Assembly: GCA_033980235.1 (NCBI GenBank)
Contig: CM067067.1
Coordinates: forward strand, 6,980,789 to 7,044,788
Reading direction: 5' to 3'
Source: Diadema setosum
Lineage: Eukaryota > Echinodermata > Echinoidea > Diadematoida > Diadematidae
DNA length: 64,000 nt
Below the pieces are notes generated by a model. The model ran no database searches. It was given only the letters and a program-made list of their open reading frames with translations, and was not told the origin of the DNA. This document shows, piece by piece, positions 60,801-62,442 of the stretch (its first letter is position 1; every line of letters begins with the position of its first letter). A program made the position numbers and the translations under genes.

Positions 60801-62442
60801 ACCGTCATGGTGCATCATTTGGCTTTAGAGGTAAATCGTTTGTTTCGTCGCTAGTGAGCTTCGTCAGGTACATTTTAGCATTTTTGTCCAAATACCGTCG
60901 GAACAAGTAAATGCATCACTCCCTGTTCTTTTGAATACAGGTCAATTTTTTACATAGCTTATAAAGCATGAATAGGTCACATATACGATTAAAGTATTGG
61001 TTCCTATGAAGTATATGGCCTATAAGTAGAGTTCAGGTTTGCTATAATTTAAAAAAACGTCTCAGACTAGTTTTGCATAGTGTCCTTAATACTATAGGCG
61101 AAAACATAAAAAAGGACAATGGTGCTTTTCCTGTCTACTTGTATAGTATATCAGTTGCTGTGATTTTTTTTTTTTTTTTTGGGGGGGGGGGAGGGAGGGG
61201 TAGCATAAAAAATCCAATCCTGCTTGAATATCATATACTTGGAATCACAAAGCAAGCACTTTACGGGTAACCTCTTTAAAAAACAGTAATAGGCAATGAA
61301 TATATTCATCTACGTCACTAATTTGCATAAAATCAACAGGAAAGAAAATGGGGTCGCTAATTTCAAAACCAATCGAACGTTGCACGGACCGATATAACGT
61401 GAGGAATCAAAATAGATGAAATGGGTCGAAATAATCTGATAACCCCTTCATAATCCTTATTGTGGACTTTAACATCTTTTGTTTTATCTTAGCTTAGGAT
61501 TAATGTTTGAACTTTCATTTCAACCTCATAATTTTTCATATTAAGAAACCCTAATCCAAGTTGACACCAATCAAACCAAACCCCCTCCCCCAAAAAAGAA
61601 ACAACAACAAAATCAAAACGTTTACTCCAAACTTTATATAATGGTCAGAAAGCTTTAGTCACAGCTGCTAAATGCCCGAAGCTGACCAGGAGAAGCCCCC
61701 ATAATACTTTGATGGAAGTACCGAAGATGTAAAGTAATTTTGCAATGTGTTAATCAGACAGTCCTCGATTTTTCTATCCCTTTTCCACCTGTAATGCCTG
61801 ATTTGTGTCTTCTGTCACGTCTATGGCCCTGTTTCCGATTTGATTTTCATTCAATCATTAATTCATCGTGTGAAGGGAGACCACAGTAGCAGAATGACCC
61901 CTTTTTTATAATAATTATGTCATACTACTCATTCTTTTCAGGATTCACGATTAGAAACGATTATTGACCAGTCATTTAATAAATGATATTTTGCTGCTGC
62001 AATAGTTTCAAACAGTCCTGCTGCATAGAATTCTCGATGCTAATGCCTCATATCGTTCTTGTGCCATTTTTAGGAGAGTAATGCTTTTTCTCTATAAAGA
62101 AATGTCTTTTTTTTTCAATGAGTCGATGGATTTTATCACTTACAAAAGTAATAAAAATACGTGACAAGGACAGGCCGGATATAAGATGTTTGCTTGAAAG
62201 TGTATGTATATTTGTTTGTGTTTCTCTGTTTGTTTGTTTGTTGTTGTTGTTGTTGTTTTTTTTTTTTATAGATCCGTGATCTCTCGGTGGTGATTGACAG
62301 GGATCGGATTTCAGAGCCAGGAGCAGCAAACTTTGCTGAATTTCTGTGCCGTATGCCCCTTCTTGAACGTGCCTGTTTCACATGTGATACCCTCCCTAAG
62401 ACATTCTTCGCGAACATTTCTTCAGGGGACATAAGCTGTAGA
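5880..62442 (+). CDS. Gene model: Ig-Ig-TM-NACHT-LRR receptor (10 exons seen, 3' end outside window)
   Basis: Proposed joined exons: 5880-5952, 17814-18125, 21331-21672, 22193-22318, 23997-24071, 44158-45707, 54756-54917, 59386-59568, 60128-60316, 62272-62442. Every junction has GT/AG borders. The first five introns are phase 1 and the rest phase 0, so one frame of about 1,061 residues stays open. The order is signal peptide (1-20), IgV-like (25-128), Ig (129-242), TM (248-269), short tail, NACHT (Walker A 393-400, Walker B near 467-476), then LRR-like repeats from about 820. This is a type I membrane protein with a cytoplasmic NLR-like module, presumably an immune sensor (inference). The largest intron holds a whole Polinton. 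The last exon ends with a GTGAGT donor, so more exons follow. Joining of exon 1 to the Ig exon across 11.9 kb is the least certain step. Confidence 0.7.
6576..7436. mobile_element. MITE with GGGCCGAATGCATAAA ends and many AGCAATTGCT palindromes
   Basis: The left end GGGCCGAATGCATAAA (6576-6591) is matched inverted at 7421-7436. Just inside both ends, and again around 6650-6740 and 7210-7370, the sequence repeats AAGCAATTGCTT and near variants such as AGCAAAAGCT. No transposase ORF is present. The element is non-autonomous; superfamily not recognised. Confidence 0.7.
8387..8892. mobile_element. Long-TIR MITE (CAGTCCAAATATAA ends)
   Basis: CAGTCCAAATATAA at the left is mirrored by TTATATTTGGACTG at the right, with slight divergence. 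Further matching blocks (TAAGGAAGTTATGA / TCATAACTTCCTTA; AATATGCAAATGA / TCATTTGCATATT) make the arms well over 100 bp. No coding capacity. Confidence 0.75.
9400..10291. mobile_element. Mariner/Tc1-like non-autonomous element
   Basis: The ends CAGGGTGGCCCAGAAAGGAC (9400) and GTTCTTTCCGGGCCACCCTG (ending 10291) are inverted repeats extending about 50 bp, through a shared ATGATCTTTAATTTCAGC-like stretch. TA dinucleotides flank both ends (9398-9399 and 10292-10293), as expected for TA-targeting elements. Internal second-level inverted segments (AACTGAGAATATTACTGTGTC near 9465 and its mirror near 9765) are visible. No intact transposase. Confidence 0.75.
10640..11400 (+). mobile_element. Degenerate LINE reverse-transcriptase relic
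   Basis: Plus-strand translation gives [14 protein letters not shown] (the catalytic A/F-A-D-D motif region), then [20 protein letters not shown] and a GN-H-like segment. All are typical of the C-terminal half of CR1/Jockey-type RTs, interrupted by stops and frameshifts. No tail or TSD identified. Confidence 0.65.
11960..12395 (+). repeat. Satellite array of ACCCTAAATGTAATA-type units, block 1
   Basis: Degenerate units of about 15-20 bp such as AACCCTAAATGTAATA, ACGACCCTAAATGTAATAC and TTTTAACGCTAAATG recur more than 20 times. Although it contains CCCTAA, the period is not 6 and this is not telomeric sequence. The same units resume at 15113 after a LINE insertion. Confidence 0.8.
12397..15108 (+). 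mobile_element. 5'-truncated CR1/Jockey-like LINE inserted in the satellite array
   Basis: The coding relic starts with [16 protein letters not shown], continues as the open stretch 12518-12826 ([20 protein letters not shown] region) and resumes at 13926-14273 after a foreign insert. The join point is mid-RT, at a short motif (Y-G-x-L-V-W-G) typical of this region. After about 0.8 kb of 3' UTR it ends at an AATAAAG signal and a (TTGAA)n tail (about 15088-15108), then satellite units resume. The internal stop after the TYW-like region marks it as dead. Confidence 0.75.
12824..13925. mobile_element. Helentron/HINE (pearl/Tsp-like) element with about six 156-bp tandem repeats
   Basis: Inserted within the LINE RT. 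The left end has a hairpin (GTGCTCGGC ... GCCGAGCAC, 12834-12861) and TGTATCCCCCGAAC (12863-12876). The right end has the inverted copy GTTCGGGGGATACA (13910-13923), itself the arm of a terminal hairpin beginning GTATCCTCCGAAC (13894). The core holds about six units of 154-156 bp starting at 12899, 13055, 13209, 13365, 13521 and 13677, then a (CGG)n tract at 13836-13864. This layout (short subterminal inverted repeats, hairpins, central minisatellite) matches what is described for pearl elements in bivalves, Tsp in sea urchin and HINEs. It encodes no protein. Confidence 0.7.
15113..15310 (+). repeat. Satellite array, block 2 (same orientation as block 1)
   Basis: Units such as CGACCCTAAATGTA and TTTTAACGCTAAATG continue directly after the LINE tail. 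Blocks 1 and 2 were therefore one array before the LINE inserted. Confidence 0.75.
16185..16500 (-). repeat. Satellite array, block 3 (opposite orientation)
   Basis: TATTACATTTAGGGTTG-type units are the reverse complement of blocks 1 and 2. Separated from block 2 by about 0.9 kb of unremarkable AT-rich DNA. Confidence 0.75.
17814..18125 (+). CDS. Receptor exon 2: IgV-like domain
   Basis: The exon encodes one full V-type Ig domain (model residues 25-128). It has the first Cys in RDIRLPC (C46), the core Trp in VKWVKE (W57), and the hallmark D-E-G-R-Y-Y-C (C109) after a [10 protein letters not shown] strand. Phases are 1-1, the usual shuffling phase for Ig exons. The acceptor is TTTTTTATTTGTATAG|CC, the donor T|GTAAGT. 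Alternative: an ATG at 17778 reads through the pyrimidine tract as [17 protein letters not shown], which also looks like a signal peptide. A separate promoter could start here, but a poly-A run and splice consensus favour splicing from upstream. Likely role: ligand or pathogen recognition outside the cell (inference). Confidence 0.85.
18126..21330 (+). other. Receptor intron 2
   Basis: About 3.2 kb. It contains an (AAT)n tract and SINE copy (20010-20295); the rest is AT-rich, with short open frames (for example 18622-19039) lacking any recognisable domain. No host exon seen. Confidence 0.6.
20010..20295 (-). repeat. tRNA-derived SINE copy with (TTA)n tail
   Basis: On the minus strand it runs from a degraded tRNA-like head near 20290 (GGGTCCTCCGATC region) through the conserved body to an (AAT/ATT)n tail at 20010-20090. 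It is more diverged in the head than the copy at 58640-58980. Confidence 0.7.
21331..21672 (+). CDS. Receptor exon 3: second Ig domain (C1-like features)
   Basis: Phase 1-1 exon of 114 codons (residues 129-242). The core is [18 protein letters not shown] (C165, W178) and later [10 protein letters not shown] (C221), with a C-to-C spacing of 56 typical of constant-type domains. The stretch [10 protein letters not shown] resembles the C1-set consensus around the FxP turn. It lacks the D-x-G-x-Y-x-C of V/I sets. Two extra cysteines (C139, C150) precede the domain and may form a local disulphide. Potential N-glycosylation sites are NLT, NIS and NGT. The acceptor is TGTTCTCCTAG|CT; the donor CAG|GTTTTT is weak but in phase. 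Reading on would append a second hydrophobic stretch ([17 protein letters not shown]) before a stop at 21740, so intron retention could give a different membrane tail. Confidence 0.8.
21673..22192 (+). other. Receptor intron 3
   Basis: About 0.5 kb. Besides the possible retained-intron tail up to 21740, nothing recognisable is seen. It ends in ATTAAGTTTCAG|GA. Confidence 0.6.
22193..22318 (+). CDS. Receptor exon 4: transmembrane segment
   Basis: Exactly 126 bp, phase 1-1. It encodes KRDN followed by [20 protein letters not shown] and LVG, then K-F and a Tyr-containing tail ([11 protein letters not shown]). The 22-residue hydrophobic run with Gly/small residues (248-269) is a single-pass helix with a charged residue on each side. 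Acceptor TTAAGTTTCAG|GA, donor GAAG|GTGTTA. This short exon fixes the topology: Ig domains outside, NACHT inside. Confidence 0.8.
22319..23996 (+). other. Receptor intron 4
   Basis: About 1.7 kb. Contains an (ATT)n/(AAT)n palindromic tract (about 22602-22705), interrupted (TA)n tracts (about 23409-23530) and a poly-T run (23677-23696). No gene seen. Confidence 0.6.
23997..24071 (+). CDS. Receptor exon 5: short cytoplasmic linker
   Basis: A 75-bp phase 1-1 exon: [20 protein letters not shown] then ELMM. The acceptor CCACATGCAG|GA and donor ATGG|GTATGA are good. The Cys/Trp/Arg-rich start just after the TM fits a juxtamembrane segment. The next exon is 20 kb away because the Polinton lies between. 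As a very short exon it is supported by phase and splice sites rather than by homology. Confidence 0.6.
24382..24387. repeat. Polinton target-site duplication, left copy (ATTTCT)
   Basis: ATTTCT directly precedes the left terminus AGTAGATAGGGGA. The same six bases directly follow the right terminus. Six-bp duplications are the hallmark of Polinton integration. Confidence 0.95.
24388..25162 (+). repeat. Polinton left terminal inverted repeat
   Basis: Starts AGTAGATAGGGGAGTCG and ends ACCGGACGCGTGT. Matches the right TIR with a few substitutions and two short indels. It contains two tandem 72-bp units (about 24669-24812) with TATGAGATAATCGATTGCAA. Several ATCGATTGCA motifs are scattered along it. 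A GAGAGAGGGAGAG purine tract is near 25030. Confidence 0.95.
25312..25346 (-). terminator. Histone-type mRNA 3' end signal: stem-loop plus downstream element
   Basis: On the minus strand the stem-loop GGCTCTTTTAAGAGCC (25346-25331) is followed by ACCACACTTT and then CAAGAAAGA (25320-25312). The stem-loop fits the known replication-dependent histone consensus GGYYYUUHUHARRRCC at all 16 positions. ACCA and CAAGAAAGA at this spacing match the sea-urchin histone downstream (U7) element. It lies 21 nt past the stop codon of the 73-residue leftward gene. No poly-A signal is needed for such an end. Function in this element is inference. Confidence 0.85.
25367..25588 (-). CDS. Small leftward Polinton protein, proline-rich, unknown function
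   Basis: 73 residues from the ATG at 25588 to TAG. The N-terminus [14 protein letters not shown] is followed by two proline tracts (SPPPPAP and a nine-proline run before DEERR), then a beta-prone C-terminal half ([14 protein letters not shown] ... [14 protein letters not shown]). A TATAAATA box lies 45 nt upstream, the same spacing as for other genes of the element. A histone-type 3' end lies 21 nt downstream. Both flanking signals argue that it is real, although the protein resembles no histone and I do not recognise it. The overlapping plus-strand frame (25326-25697) is a shadow. Confidence 0.6.
   Translation of the reverse strand: MSVVVKEEPHTRRSPPPPAPVREMQAPPPPPPPPPDEERRSFFVTVHRGVAELTLSGGVTLTMSTPVSITFNS
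25633..25640 (-). promoter_or_regulatory. TATA box of the leftward small gene
   Basis: TATAAATA on the minus strand, 45 nt before the ATG at 25588. Spacing matches the TATA-ATG distances at 26825, 29192 and 32395. Confidence 0.65.
25664..26345. repeat. Three direct repeats of about 212-217 bp between divergent Polinton promoters
   Basis: Copies start at GTCTGGACGAGA: 25664, 25876 and 26093. The third is diverged and interrupted by an 18-bp C run (26127-26144). Each good copy has TTTGCAAAT (25807, 26024) followed by CCCAATGG (CCAAT box at 25824, 26041). Short minus frames in each copy are shadows. The location between a leftward and a rightward TATA gene suggests a regulatory or replication region. 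Confidence 0.8.
26346..26824. other. Non-coding stretch before the first rightward Polinton gene
   Basis: Contains a (CA)n tract (about 26562-26605) and a short poly-A/(TA)n tract (about 26716-26751). No gene recognised. It ends at the TATA box of the 26866 gene. Confidence 0.6.
26825..26832 (+). promoter_or_regulatory. TATA box (TATATATA) of the 241-residue gene
   Basis: TATATATA in GGCTATATATACGAGG, 41 nt before the ATG at 26866. Confidence 0.65.
26866..27591 (+). CDS. Polinton protein of unknown function (241 aa)
   Basis: ATG at 26866, TAG at 27591. The first 90 residues are low-complexity and acidic ([14 protein letters not shown]). A more ordered middle ([20 protein letters not shown], about 132-151) leads to [20 protein letters not shown], then a helical, charged, coiled-coil-like stretch ([20 protein letters not shown]) and a basic tail. 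The [11 protein letters not shown] segment has the look of a PC4/ssDNA-binding-type strand pattern, but I cannot assign it. First gene of the rightward series; a 164-nt gap separates it from the next ATG. Confidence 0.75.
   Translation: MGTLLSAPANHSSLNTQIMHEPESAKFSPSASEVAGQHLPNRDRFQTHSPQMYGSLLPAPRYGEEDADDEQVVPTYADDVSRPESGVPEEGENPLYIHENADYPHPNSPEAMAIFPQGEHGYSLGERGRFAVVQTLGFGVYVSIREYYQRMNSNGILQWYPTKKGIHLRGDEWKDLIMNITAIDGKVREMEKRHKAQFKKLEERFVKKRSSVQFHPMNRPAKRITPASLPPVSLHGKAHSL
27755..28168 (+). CDS. Small Polinton protein with a Cys/His cluster, unknown function (137 aa)
   Basis: The first ATG in this frame is at 27755; the frame is open upstream to 27698 without ATG. The start [20 protein letters not shown] then LC gives a C-x2-C-x10-H-x2-C arrangement that could bind zinc. 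The rest is mainly helical and acidic-to-neutral, ending in [18 protein letters not shown] do not recognise the family. Position between the 241-residue gene and the ATPase suggests an early or accessory role, but nothing proves it. Confidence 0.65.
   Translation: MNTKVPCTGCEEDFPSQVDHLCLNYGDGFEDEEHEREEYVRQAVCKLENCFENMEKDALLERWKEVAVLKDVCPARTPAYFNNDFIGQLAEKVLDLFLTEPRLCIELYETGNLKHTPELRKHVRKLILGTVFDCGGL
28169..29191. other. Non-coding gap in the Polinton
   Basis: About 1 kb without a supportable gene. Contains a G run (28324-28342), AATAAA-like signals at about 28311 and AT-rich DNA. The minus frame 28741-28962 has no recognisable features. Confidence 0.55.
29192..29198 (+). promoter_or_regulatory. 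TATA box (TATATAA) of the ATPase gene
   Basis: TATATAA in GCATATATAATCTTG, 43 nt before the ATG at 29235. Confidence 0.65.
29235..29876 (+). CDS. Packaging ATPase (FtsK/HerA, A32-like)
   Basis: 213 residues from the ATG at 29235; an upstream extension to 29205 has no ATG. Walker A is GPSMSGKT (15-22) and Walker B is LLILDD (86-91). It is followed by [19 protein letters not shown], the sensor-like T-Q-N typical of Polinton and NCLDV genome-packaging ATPases. The C-terminal [15 protein letters not shown] segment is also usual. The enzyme is expected to pump element DNA into the capsid. Length is normal for the family and no break is seen. Its TGA overlaps the region of the next gene's TATA box. 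Confidence 0.95.
   Translation: MDVTIKTPFRMILAGPSMSGKTTLIRKLLENGEIMFDRQFVKILWCYGQYQGETFAKIKSEVPNVEFHKGLPEDIHTHFDTSRPNLLILDDLMADASRDERVTKLFTVYSHHLKASVALLTQNLYHRGSQSRSISLNADILILTKNTRDRSQIQYLARQLAPDRPKFIQESYQDATSSPYGYLFLDLKPETPEQLRVRSGIFPGELHVAYLRK
29878..29884 (+). promoter_or_regulatory. TATA-like box (TATAAAG) before the 134-residue gene
   Basis: TATAAAG immediately after the ATPase stop, 63 nt before the ATG at 29948. Confidence 0.5.
29948..30352 (+). CDS. Small basic Polinton protein with a Gly-rich hydrophobic segment (134 aa)
   Basis: An N-terminal helical region holds an [14 protein letters not shown] motif (38-51), then a Lys-rich stretch ([17 protein letters not shown]), then [20 protein letters not shown] and [11 protein letters not shown], ending in an [14 protein letters not shown] tail. 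I recall small ORFs of this type (an E-I-C-N-V-L-G start and a K-G-G-F-L-P-L-L hydrophobic patch) as common in animal Polintons. The hydrophobic Gly/Pro patch followed by a polybasic tail would suit a membrane-active or core virion peptide; that is inference. Confidence 0.8.
   Translation: MTKLLERNAPFLEVLARGTRKQKHAILKGAGDDLCRCLAEICHNVLHGCLNLTSRETSKLKKHKAEIRALGDRKVSLTKKKKIVRQKGGFLPLLAAPILGILGDLVVGGIKKAVARGKRRRAAARHKRGMKNKK
30387..31097 (+). CDS. Conserved-type Polinton protein, unknown function (236 aa)
   Basis: ATG at 30387, 34 nt after the previous stop. The N-terminus [14 protein letters not shown] and the helical [20 protein letters not shown] then [12 protein letters not shown] block are features I associate with the Polinton protein lying just before the integrase. 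The middle part ([13 protein letters not shown] ... [20 protein letters not shown] ... [12 protein letters not shown]) is followed by a basic, disordered C-terminus. The pattern GAL(V)PGTHALDLI looks conserved. Probably structural or DNA-binding; no catalytic motif is visible. Confidence 0.75.
   Translation: MNNAKKMVLVPQEIAQQFSQSHHSTQQPTYQGLDNLDAQMQAILRRGDMPLDQKVKLYQQALLGYINLHQKLNQPIAVTVQDVENAHTHNQELQSLPKWEDEVMEGISKSLRGKGKRLVRLIQTEGGSELTFNHKGELLKNGALVPGTHALDLIKDVLSKSRAGKTRPRGWREFALALSHLNPPRDLIADGASWEMMHPESLHEEEKLSGPTPRKSMRGKHKREKTTWDWISQYPD
31291..32382 (+). CDS. Integrase with C-terminal chromodomain-like region
   Basis: 363 residues. The retrovirus-type catalytic core has D79 (WQIDLVDLS), D140 (HADQGTEF) and E174 (SIVERFNRT), with 33 residues between the last two. 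Before it is a short N-terminal region without a clear HHCC finger (only H12/H16 and no paired cysteines seen). After the core is an SH3-like segment ([11 protein letters not shown], 249-259) and a chromodomain-like end ([20 protein letters not shown] through WPEKFSAW, 320-352). It inserts the linear element DNA, giving the 6-bp duplication seen here. No disruption. Confidence 0.95.
   Translation: MSTEKELSKIYHDVKHPGSFGGVENLYQAAKRDGIKVTRGQVKEFLQSRPTYTKHKPLRRRFRRNRVYSHGIDFIWQIDLVDLSRFSRFNKGYKFILTVIDVFSKYAWTVPLKNKTGVTLVKAFKHILKDGRYPYKVHADQGTEFTNRNFQALLKENDISFYTTHNETHASIVERFNRTIKTRIFRYFTDRNTKRYIDVLQDFVNTYNKRKHSSIAMAPSEVTDETELKVWNTLYGNRGTKTSSGKRYKFKVGDHVRISMLARPFKKGYLQGWTDEIFKIIKRLPRVPPVYRVSDLMDEELHGTFYAEELQKVRVEEDEYFPIEKILKTRKRQGVKEYYVKYLNWPEKFSAWTADVKRLRGPL
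32395..32400 (+). promoter_or_regulatory. TATA-like box (TATAAG) of the minor capsid gene
   Basis: TTTTATAAGGAG, 36 nt before the ATG at 32436 and 13 nt after the integrase stop. Confidence 0.5.
32436..33218 (+). CDS. Minor capsid protein (penton-like single jelly roll)
   Basis: 260 residues. The start ([20 protein letters not shown]) is followed by [20 protein letters not shown] and a L-V-D-A-T-F-P-x-W-Y-N segment, the typical opening of Polinton minor capsid proteins. Alternating beta strands continue to the C-terminal [12 protein letters not shown]. The protein is expected at the capsid vertices. First gene of a very tightly packed cluster (6-nt gap to the next). Confidence 0.9.
   Translation: MSGTATNQDSFFLTLPSNSSMGEFPDNTLTHFKVKLPHPVHLSGEYECALVDATFPTSWYNLVTTDEHPTKSSVIYREGDHVFEKKLKEGYYPTIRSLINEIRPQGEERAALAEGCQITVMERAEKIMFDFHEGCQLILNGRIARMFGFESDYKEITGRVIPPRTFSLNTIDNLFIYTDILEHEIVGDSRAPLLRVVNVENRGGVQISVQYDSPHYKRVQTKVFDTVEIDIRDGTGESIPFTRGTLILTLHFKRRAPSYL
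33225..33401 (+). CDS. Very basic 58-residue protein, core/condensing type
   Basis: ATG at 33225 just after the mCP stop, TAA at 33399-33401. The sequence begins [20 protein letters not shown], followed by KKKK, then [15 protein letters not shown] and an Arg/His-rich end ([15 protein letters not shown]). More than 40 percent of residues are Lys, Arg or His. It resembles in character the small DNA-condensing core peptides of adenoviruses; no direct homology is claimed. Its stop is followed by the next ATG with no gap. Confidence 0.7.
   Translation: MAKRGKTARKQRGHKRRSHKKKKKLGATMLRAIRLVRRIEGNKRHRASRRRQHRKHPI
33402..33980 (+). CDS. Basic virion-core or membrane-lytic type protein (192 aa)
   Basis: The start can be the ATG at 33402 (adjacent to the previous TAA) or the in-frame ATG at 33462 ([14 protein letters not shown]). 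Key region [20 protein letters not shown] is followed by [13 protein letters not shown], a Gly-rich turn and an amphipathic segment that I recall as recurrent in the gene just before the Polinton MCP. Then come Ala/Lys-rich helices ([17 protein letters not shown]) and a long basic tail ending [10 protein letters not shown]. Character is like adenovirus pVI/pX-type minor proteins (inference). Confidence 0.8.
   Translation: MRANHPLNVSRLSAREINTMELVSPAEYTDYHGWRQRGRGLPVFKGAPYQRGHGFGGILSSLFRLAIPAGRAAITSGVRALPKLGKIGGKALAKTALKRALPAIRKNAPKLAREAVNAGIESGIQFAVDKLAKKKKATRKRKHRDAGETVRRKIARRESIKSSRRSHARHSRKKAVKRHTSSSKQKFDDIFD
33986..35323 (+). CDS. Major capsid protein (double jelly roll, hexon-like)
   Basis: 445 residues, the usual length for Polinton MCPs. 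N-terminal [20 protein letters not shown] and [20 protein letters not shown] are typical openings of the first jelly roll. [20 protein letters not shown] and [14 protein letters not shown] follow. The second half has the [20 protein letters not shown] strand pair and ends with [20 protein letters not shown]. Forms trimeric capsomers. Intact; its TGA is 2 nt from the protease ATG. Confidence 0.95.
   Translation: MGLVHENSCPCTTSALDLFTVPPTQLTVEDGYAVDYHPIANIDSGPIEFFVSGSGSEYIDLAKTYLQVKAKVVKSNGTDLAATDKVAPVNLFMQALFSQVDISLNEKIITPSMPTYPYRAYADVMLNYGPAALKSLYTMSLFHRDTPGKLDVTEPEPDADDAEENEGLNARYHYVKNSALIDMISPIHADLFFQPRYLINGVDLRVKLIRHKDAFSLMTNTPASGYRVKIENCTLFVRKIKVSPSTALTHERALEKATAKYPIDRVVTKVISVPAGQMSLQQDHVFLGQLPKKVIVAMVDNRAFNGNYGKNPFNFQHFNTNYLALDVDGKLVPSKPFQPDFEGTKGEQYMREYYTLFSELNKLEAQPELYISRDDYAKGFTLFAFDLSPTGNSEGSFALRKNGNLRLDIHFKDPLPSAINILVIGTFENVIEIDRARNILYDFSV
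35326..35856 (+). CDS. Adenain-like cysteine protease (maturation protease)
   Basis: 176 residues from the ATG at 35326. The catalytic set is visible in order: H53 ([10 protein letters not shown]), D69 (EVFDSYG), Q101 and C108 ([14 protein letters not shown]); the Gln-Cys spacing of 7 is as in the adenovirus protease family. The role is cleavage of precursor capsid/core proteins. It ends the rightward cluster. The start is set by the first ATG after the MCP stop. Confidence 0.93.
   Translation: MYSKDIDRALRNDKRTSPVFAGVYPSDMLPMGKITYPSAFVVNLDSRHQKGSHWIAIFFDKSGKSEVFDSYGKRPLPPAITTFLRRHTLSGNARHNTTQLQSFFSTVCGAYAIFYIMHRTRGIPMERIIDMFDKKDRGYNDRHVQQFVERHTSRRYPLLDPSLVQEQFARAFYGRR
35857..37857. other. 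Convergent 3' region between protease and polymerase genes
   Basis: AT-rich, no gene. Several AATAAA poly-A signals on the plus strand (about 36288, 36360, 36509, 36654) follow one another, as if serving multiple rightward transcripts. A long interrupted (CA)n tract lies at about 36784-36975. The open frames over it are repeat artefacts. Confidence 0.6.
37858..42491 (-). CDS. Protein-primed family B DNA polymerase (pPolB), two exons
   Basis: ATG at 42491. Exon 1 is 42491-38780 and exon 2 is 38597-37858, giving 1,483 residues in frame. Residues 1-130 are acidic and low-complexity. A Cys (about 286) and His (about 386) with [14 protein letters not shown] and DEHYATI motifs look like an OTU-type fold. 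A Cys-rich zinc cluster follows (about 403-517). Exonuclease motifs are YDFE (615), HNARGYD (694) and YCHSDVD (819). [13 protein letters not shown] lies near 931. Polymerase motif A DVCSLYP begins at 1041; motif [13 protein letters not shown] spans the splice region and starts at 1244; motif C YDTDS has D1342. All catalytic residues are present. This is the replicase of the element. Confidence 0.95.
38598..38779 (-). other. Intron (182 nt) in the polymerase gene
   Basis: The donor CCCAG|GTGAGAG at 38780/38779 and acceptor TATATACAG|GATTG at 38598/38597 are strong. Removal in phase 1 restores a Gly codon just before polymerase motif B. Without splicing the protein stops after ALKSF and lacks motifs B and C. 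Confidence 0.9.
42721..42727 (-). promoter_or_regulatory. TATA box (TATAAAA) of the polymerase gene
   Basis: Minus strand GGGCTATAAAAGGGG, about 230 nt before the ATG at 42491, implying a longer leader than in the rightward genes. Confidence 0.65.
42916..43693 (-). repeat. Polinton right terminal inverted repeat
   Basis: Inverse copy of 24388-25162; 778 bp against 775 bp, explained by two small indels near 43170-43195. Includes the same pair of 72-bp units. Ends TCCCCTATCTACT. Confidence 0.95.
43694..43699. repeat. Polinton target-site duplication, right copy (ATTTCT)
   Basis: Identical to 24382-24387. Confidence 0.95.
44158..45707 (+). CDS. Receptor exon 6: NACHT NTPase domain and helical region
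   Basis: Acceptor TCTTTCCAAG|AA in phase 1, matching exon 5. The pre-NACHT segment has [18 protein letters not shown] and ITYEDLL, common in invertebrate and fish NLR-type proteins. Walker A is GEGGVGKT (model 393-400). Walker B is [14 protein letters not shown] (D471, D474). The sensor is VTSRPW (R507). Winged-helix-like [12 protein letters not shown] follows near 719. No death, CARD or PYD effector domain precedes it; the TM exon takes that place. It ends in phase 0 at CAAGTG|GTGAGT. Reading on gives a stop at 45735. An alternative donor at 45675/45676 (TCAG|GTATTG) is phase 1 and would not fit the LRR exons. Confidence 0.92.
48440..49680 (-). mobile_element. Second L1-like LINE 3' fragment nested in the first
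   Basis: The host LINE RT breaks off after [10 protein letters not shown] near 49690 and resumes at [19 protein letters not shown] near 48440. Between them are C-terminal ORF2 pieces of another copy (49636-49361; 49351-48977 with [20 protein letters not shown]), same orientation, followed by its 3' UTR. Boundaries are approximate. Confidence 0.7.
51496..52636. mobile_element. Foldback/MITE element inserted between LINE ORF1 and ORF2
   Basis: The ends CCCCCATCTCACTAG (51496) and CTAGTGAGATGGGGG (ending 52636) are exact inverses. Subterminal GGCGAT-rich and TGGTCGCCATGGTCG-like motifs are also mirrored. A perfect 24-bp-arm hairpin lies at 51639-51694. No transposase. A C/G run at each end blurs the TSD. 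Confidence 0.75.
54756..54917 (+). CDS. Receptor exon 7: first LRR-like repeat
   Basis: 54 codons, phase 0-0. The acceptor GTGCCCATCAG|AAA has a weak pyrimidine tract; the donor is TGTCAG|GTATAC. Encodes [20 protein letters not shown] then [15 protein letters not shown] and ends KASTCQ. Together with the end of the NACHT exon (FMVHCNQV) it forms the L-x-x-C-x-x-V-x-S-L-x-I pattern found at the start of LRR arrays in invertebrate NLRs. The final S/T-C-Q and donor match the following LRR exons. Confidence 0.7.
55135..58560 (-). mobile_element. CR1/Jockey-like LINE, degenerate
   Basis: Minus-strand pieces in order: endonuclease N-part 58432-58214 (GLCETWLSD ... [11 protein letters not shown]), endonuclease C-part 58171-57323 ([28 protein letters not shown]), RT 57266-56733 ([38 protein letters not shown]), 56679-56407 ([22 protein letters not shown]) and 56353-55637 ([11 protein letters not shown]). 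Ends at a poly-T run about 55137-55160. Broken by several shifts and stops. Confidence 0.88.
58640..58980 (-). repeat. tRNA-Gly-derived SINE, fullest copy
   Basis: The minus-strand head (58980 leftward) has a tRNA-like region with a B box (GGTTCGATTCC type) and an anticodon-loop-like CTTCCAA, as in tRNA-Gly(TCC). The family body follows, then an A/T-rich trinucleotide tail at 58640-58750. Not a functional tRNA: the acceptor and A-box parts are degraded. Confidence 0.75.
59386..59568 (+). CDS. Receptor exon 8: LRR-like repeat
   Basis: 61 codons, phase 0-0. Acceptor ATTTGTACAG|ATT, donor TGTCAG|GTATAC. Encodes [14 protein letters not shown] ... [20 protein letters not shown] and ends SAASCQ. 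The MP-x-L-S-S-F core recurs in the next exon. Confidence 0.82.
59569..60127 (+). other. Receptor intron 8
   Basis: About 0.6 kb. Includes a (TG)n tract (59620-59650) and, at 59759-59895, a pogo/Tigger-like terminal sequence (CAGTGCACTCCCGTTATAAC with repeated GTTATAACGAAAT). Confidence 0.55.
60128..60316 (+). CDS. Receptor exon 9: LRR-like repeat
   Basis: 63 codons, phase 0-0. Acceptor TATTCTACAG|ATA, donor TGCAAG|GTATGT. Encodes [20 protein letters not shown] ... [20 protein letters not shown] and ends LAQSCK. Closely parallels exon 8. Confidence 0.85.
60317..62271 (+). other. Receptor intron 9
   Basis: About 2 kb. Holds an (AATCA)n tract (about 60706-60772), a poly-T/poly-G run (61166-61190) and a (TTG)n/poly-T tract before the acceptor (62228-62270). 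No exon seen. Confidence 0.6.
62272..62442 (+). CDS. Receptor exon 10: LRR-like repeat (last visible)
   Basis: 57 codons, phase 0-0. Acceptor TTTTTTATAG|ATC, donor TGTAGA|GTGAGT. Encodes [14 protein letters not shown] ... [20 protein letters not shown] and ends GDISCR. The good donor shows the gene goes on past the window or further right. Confidence 0.82.
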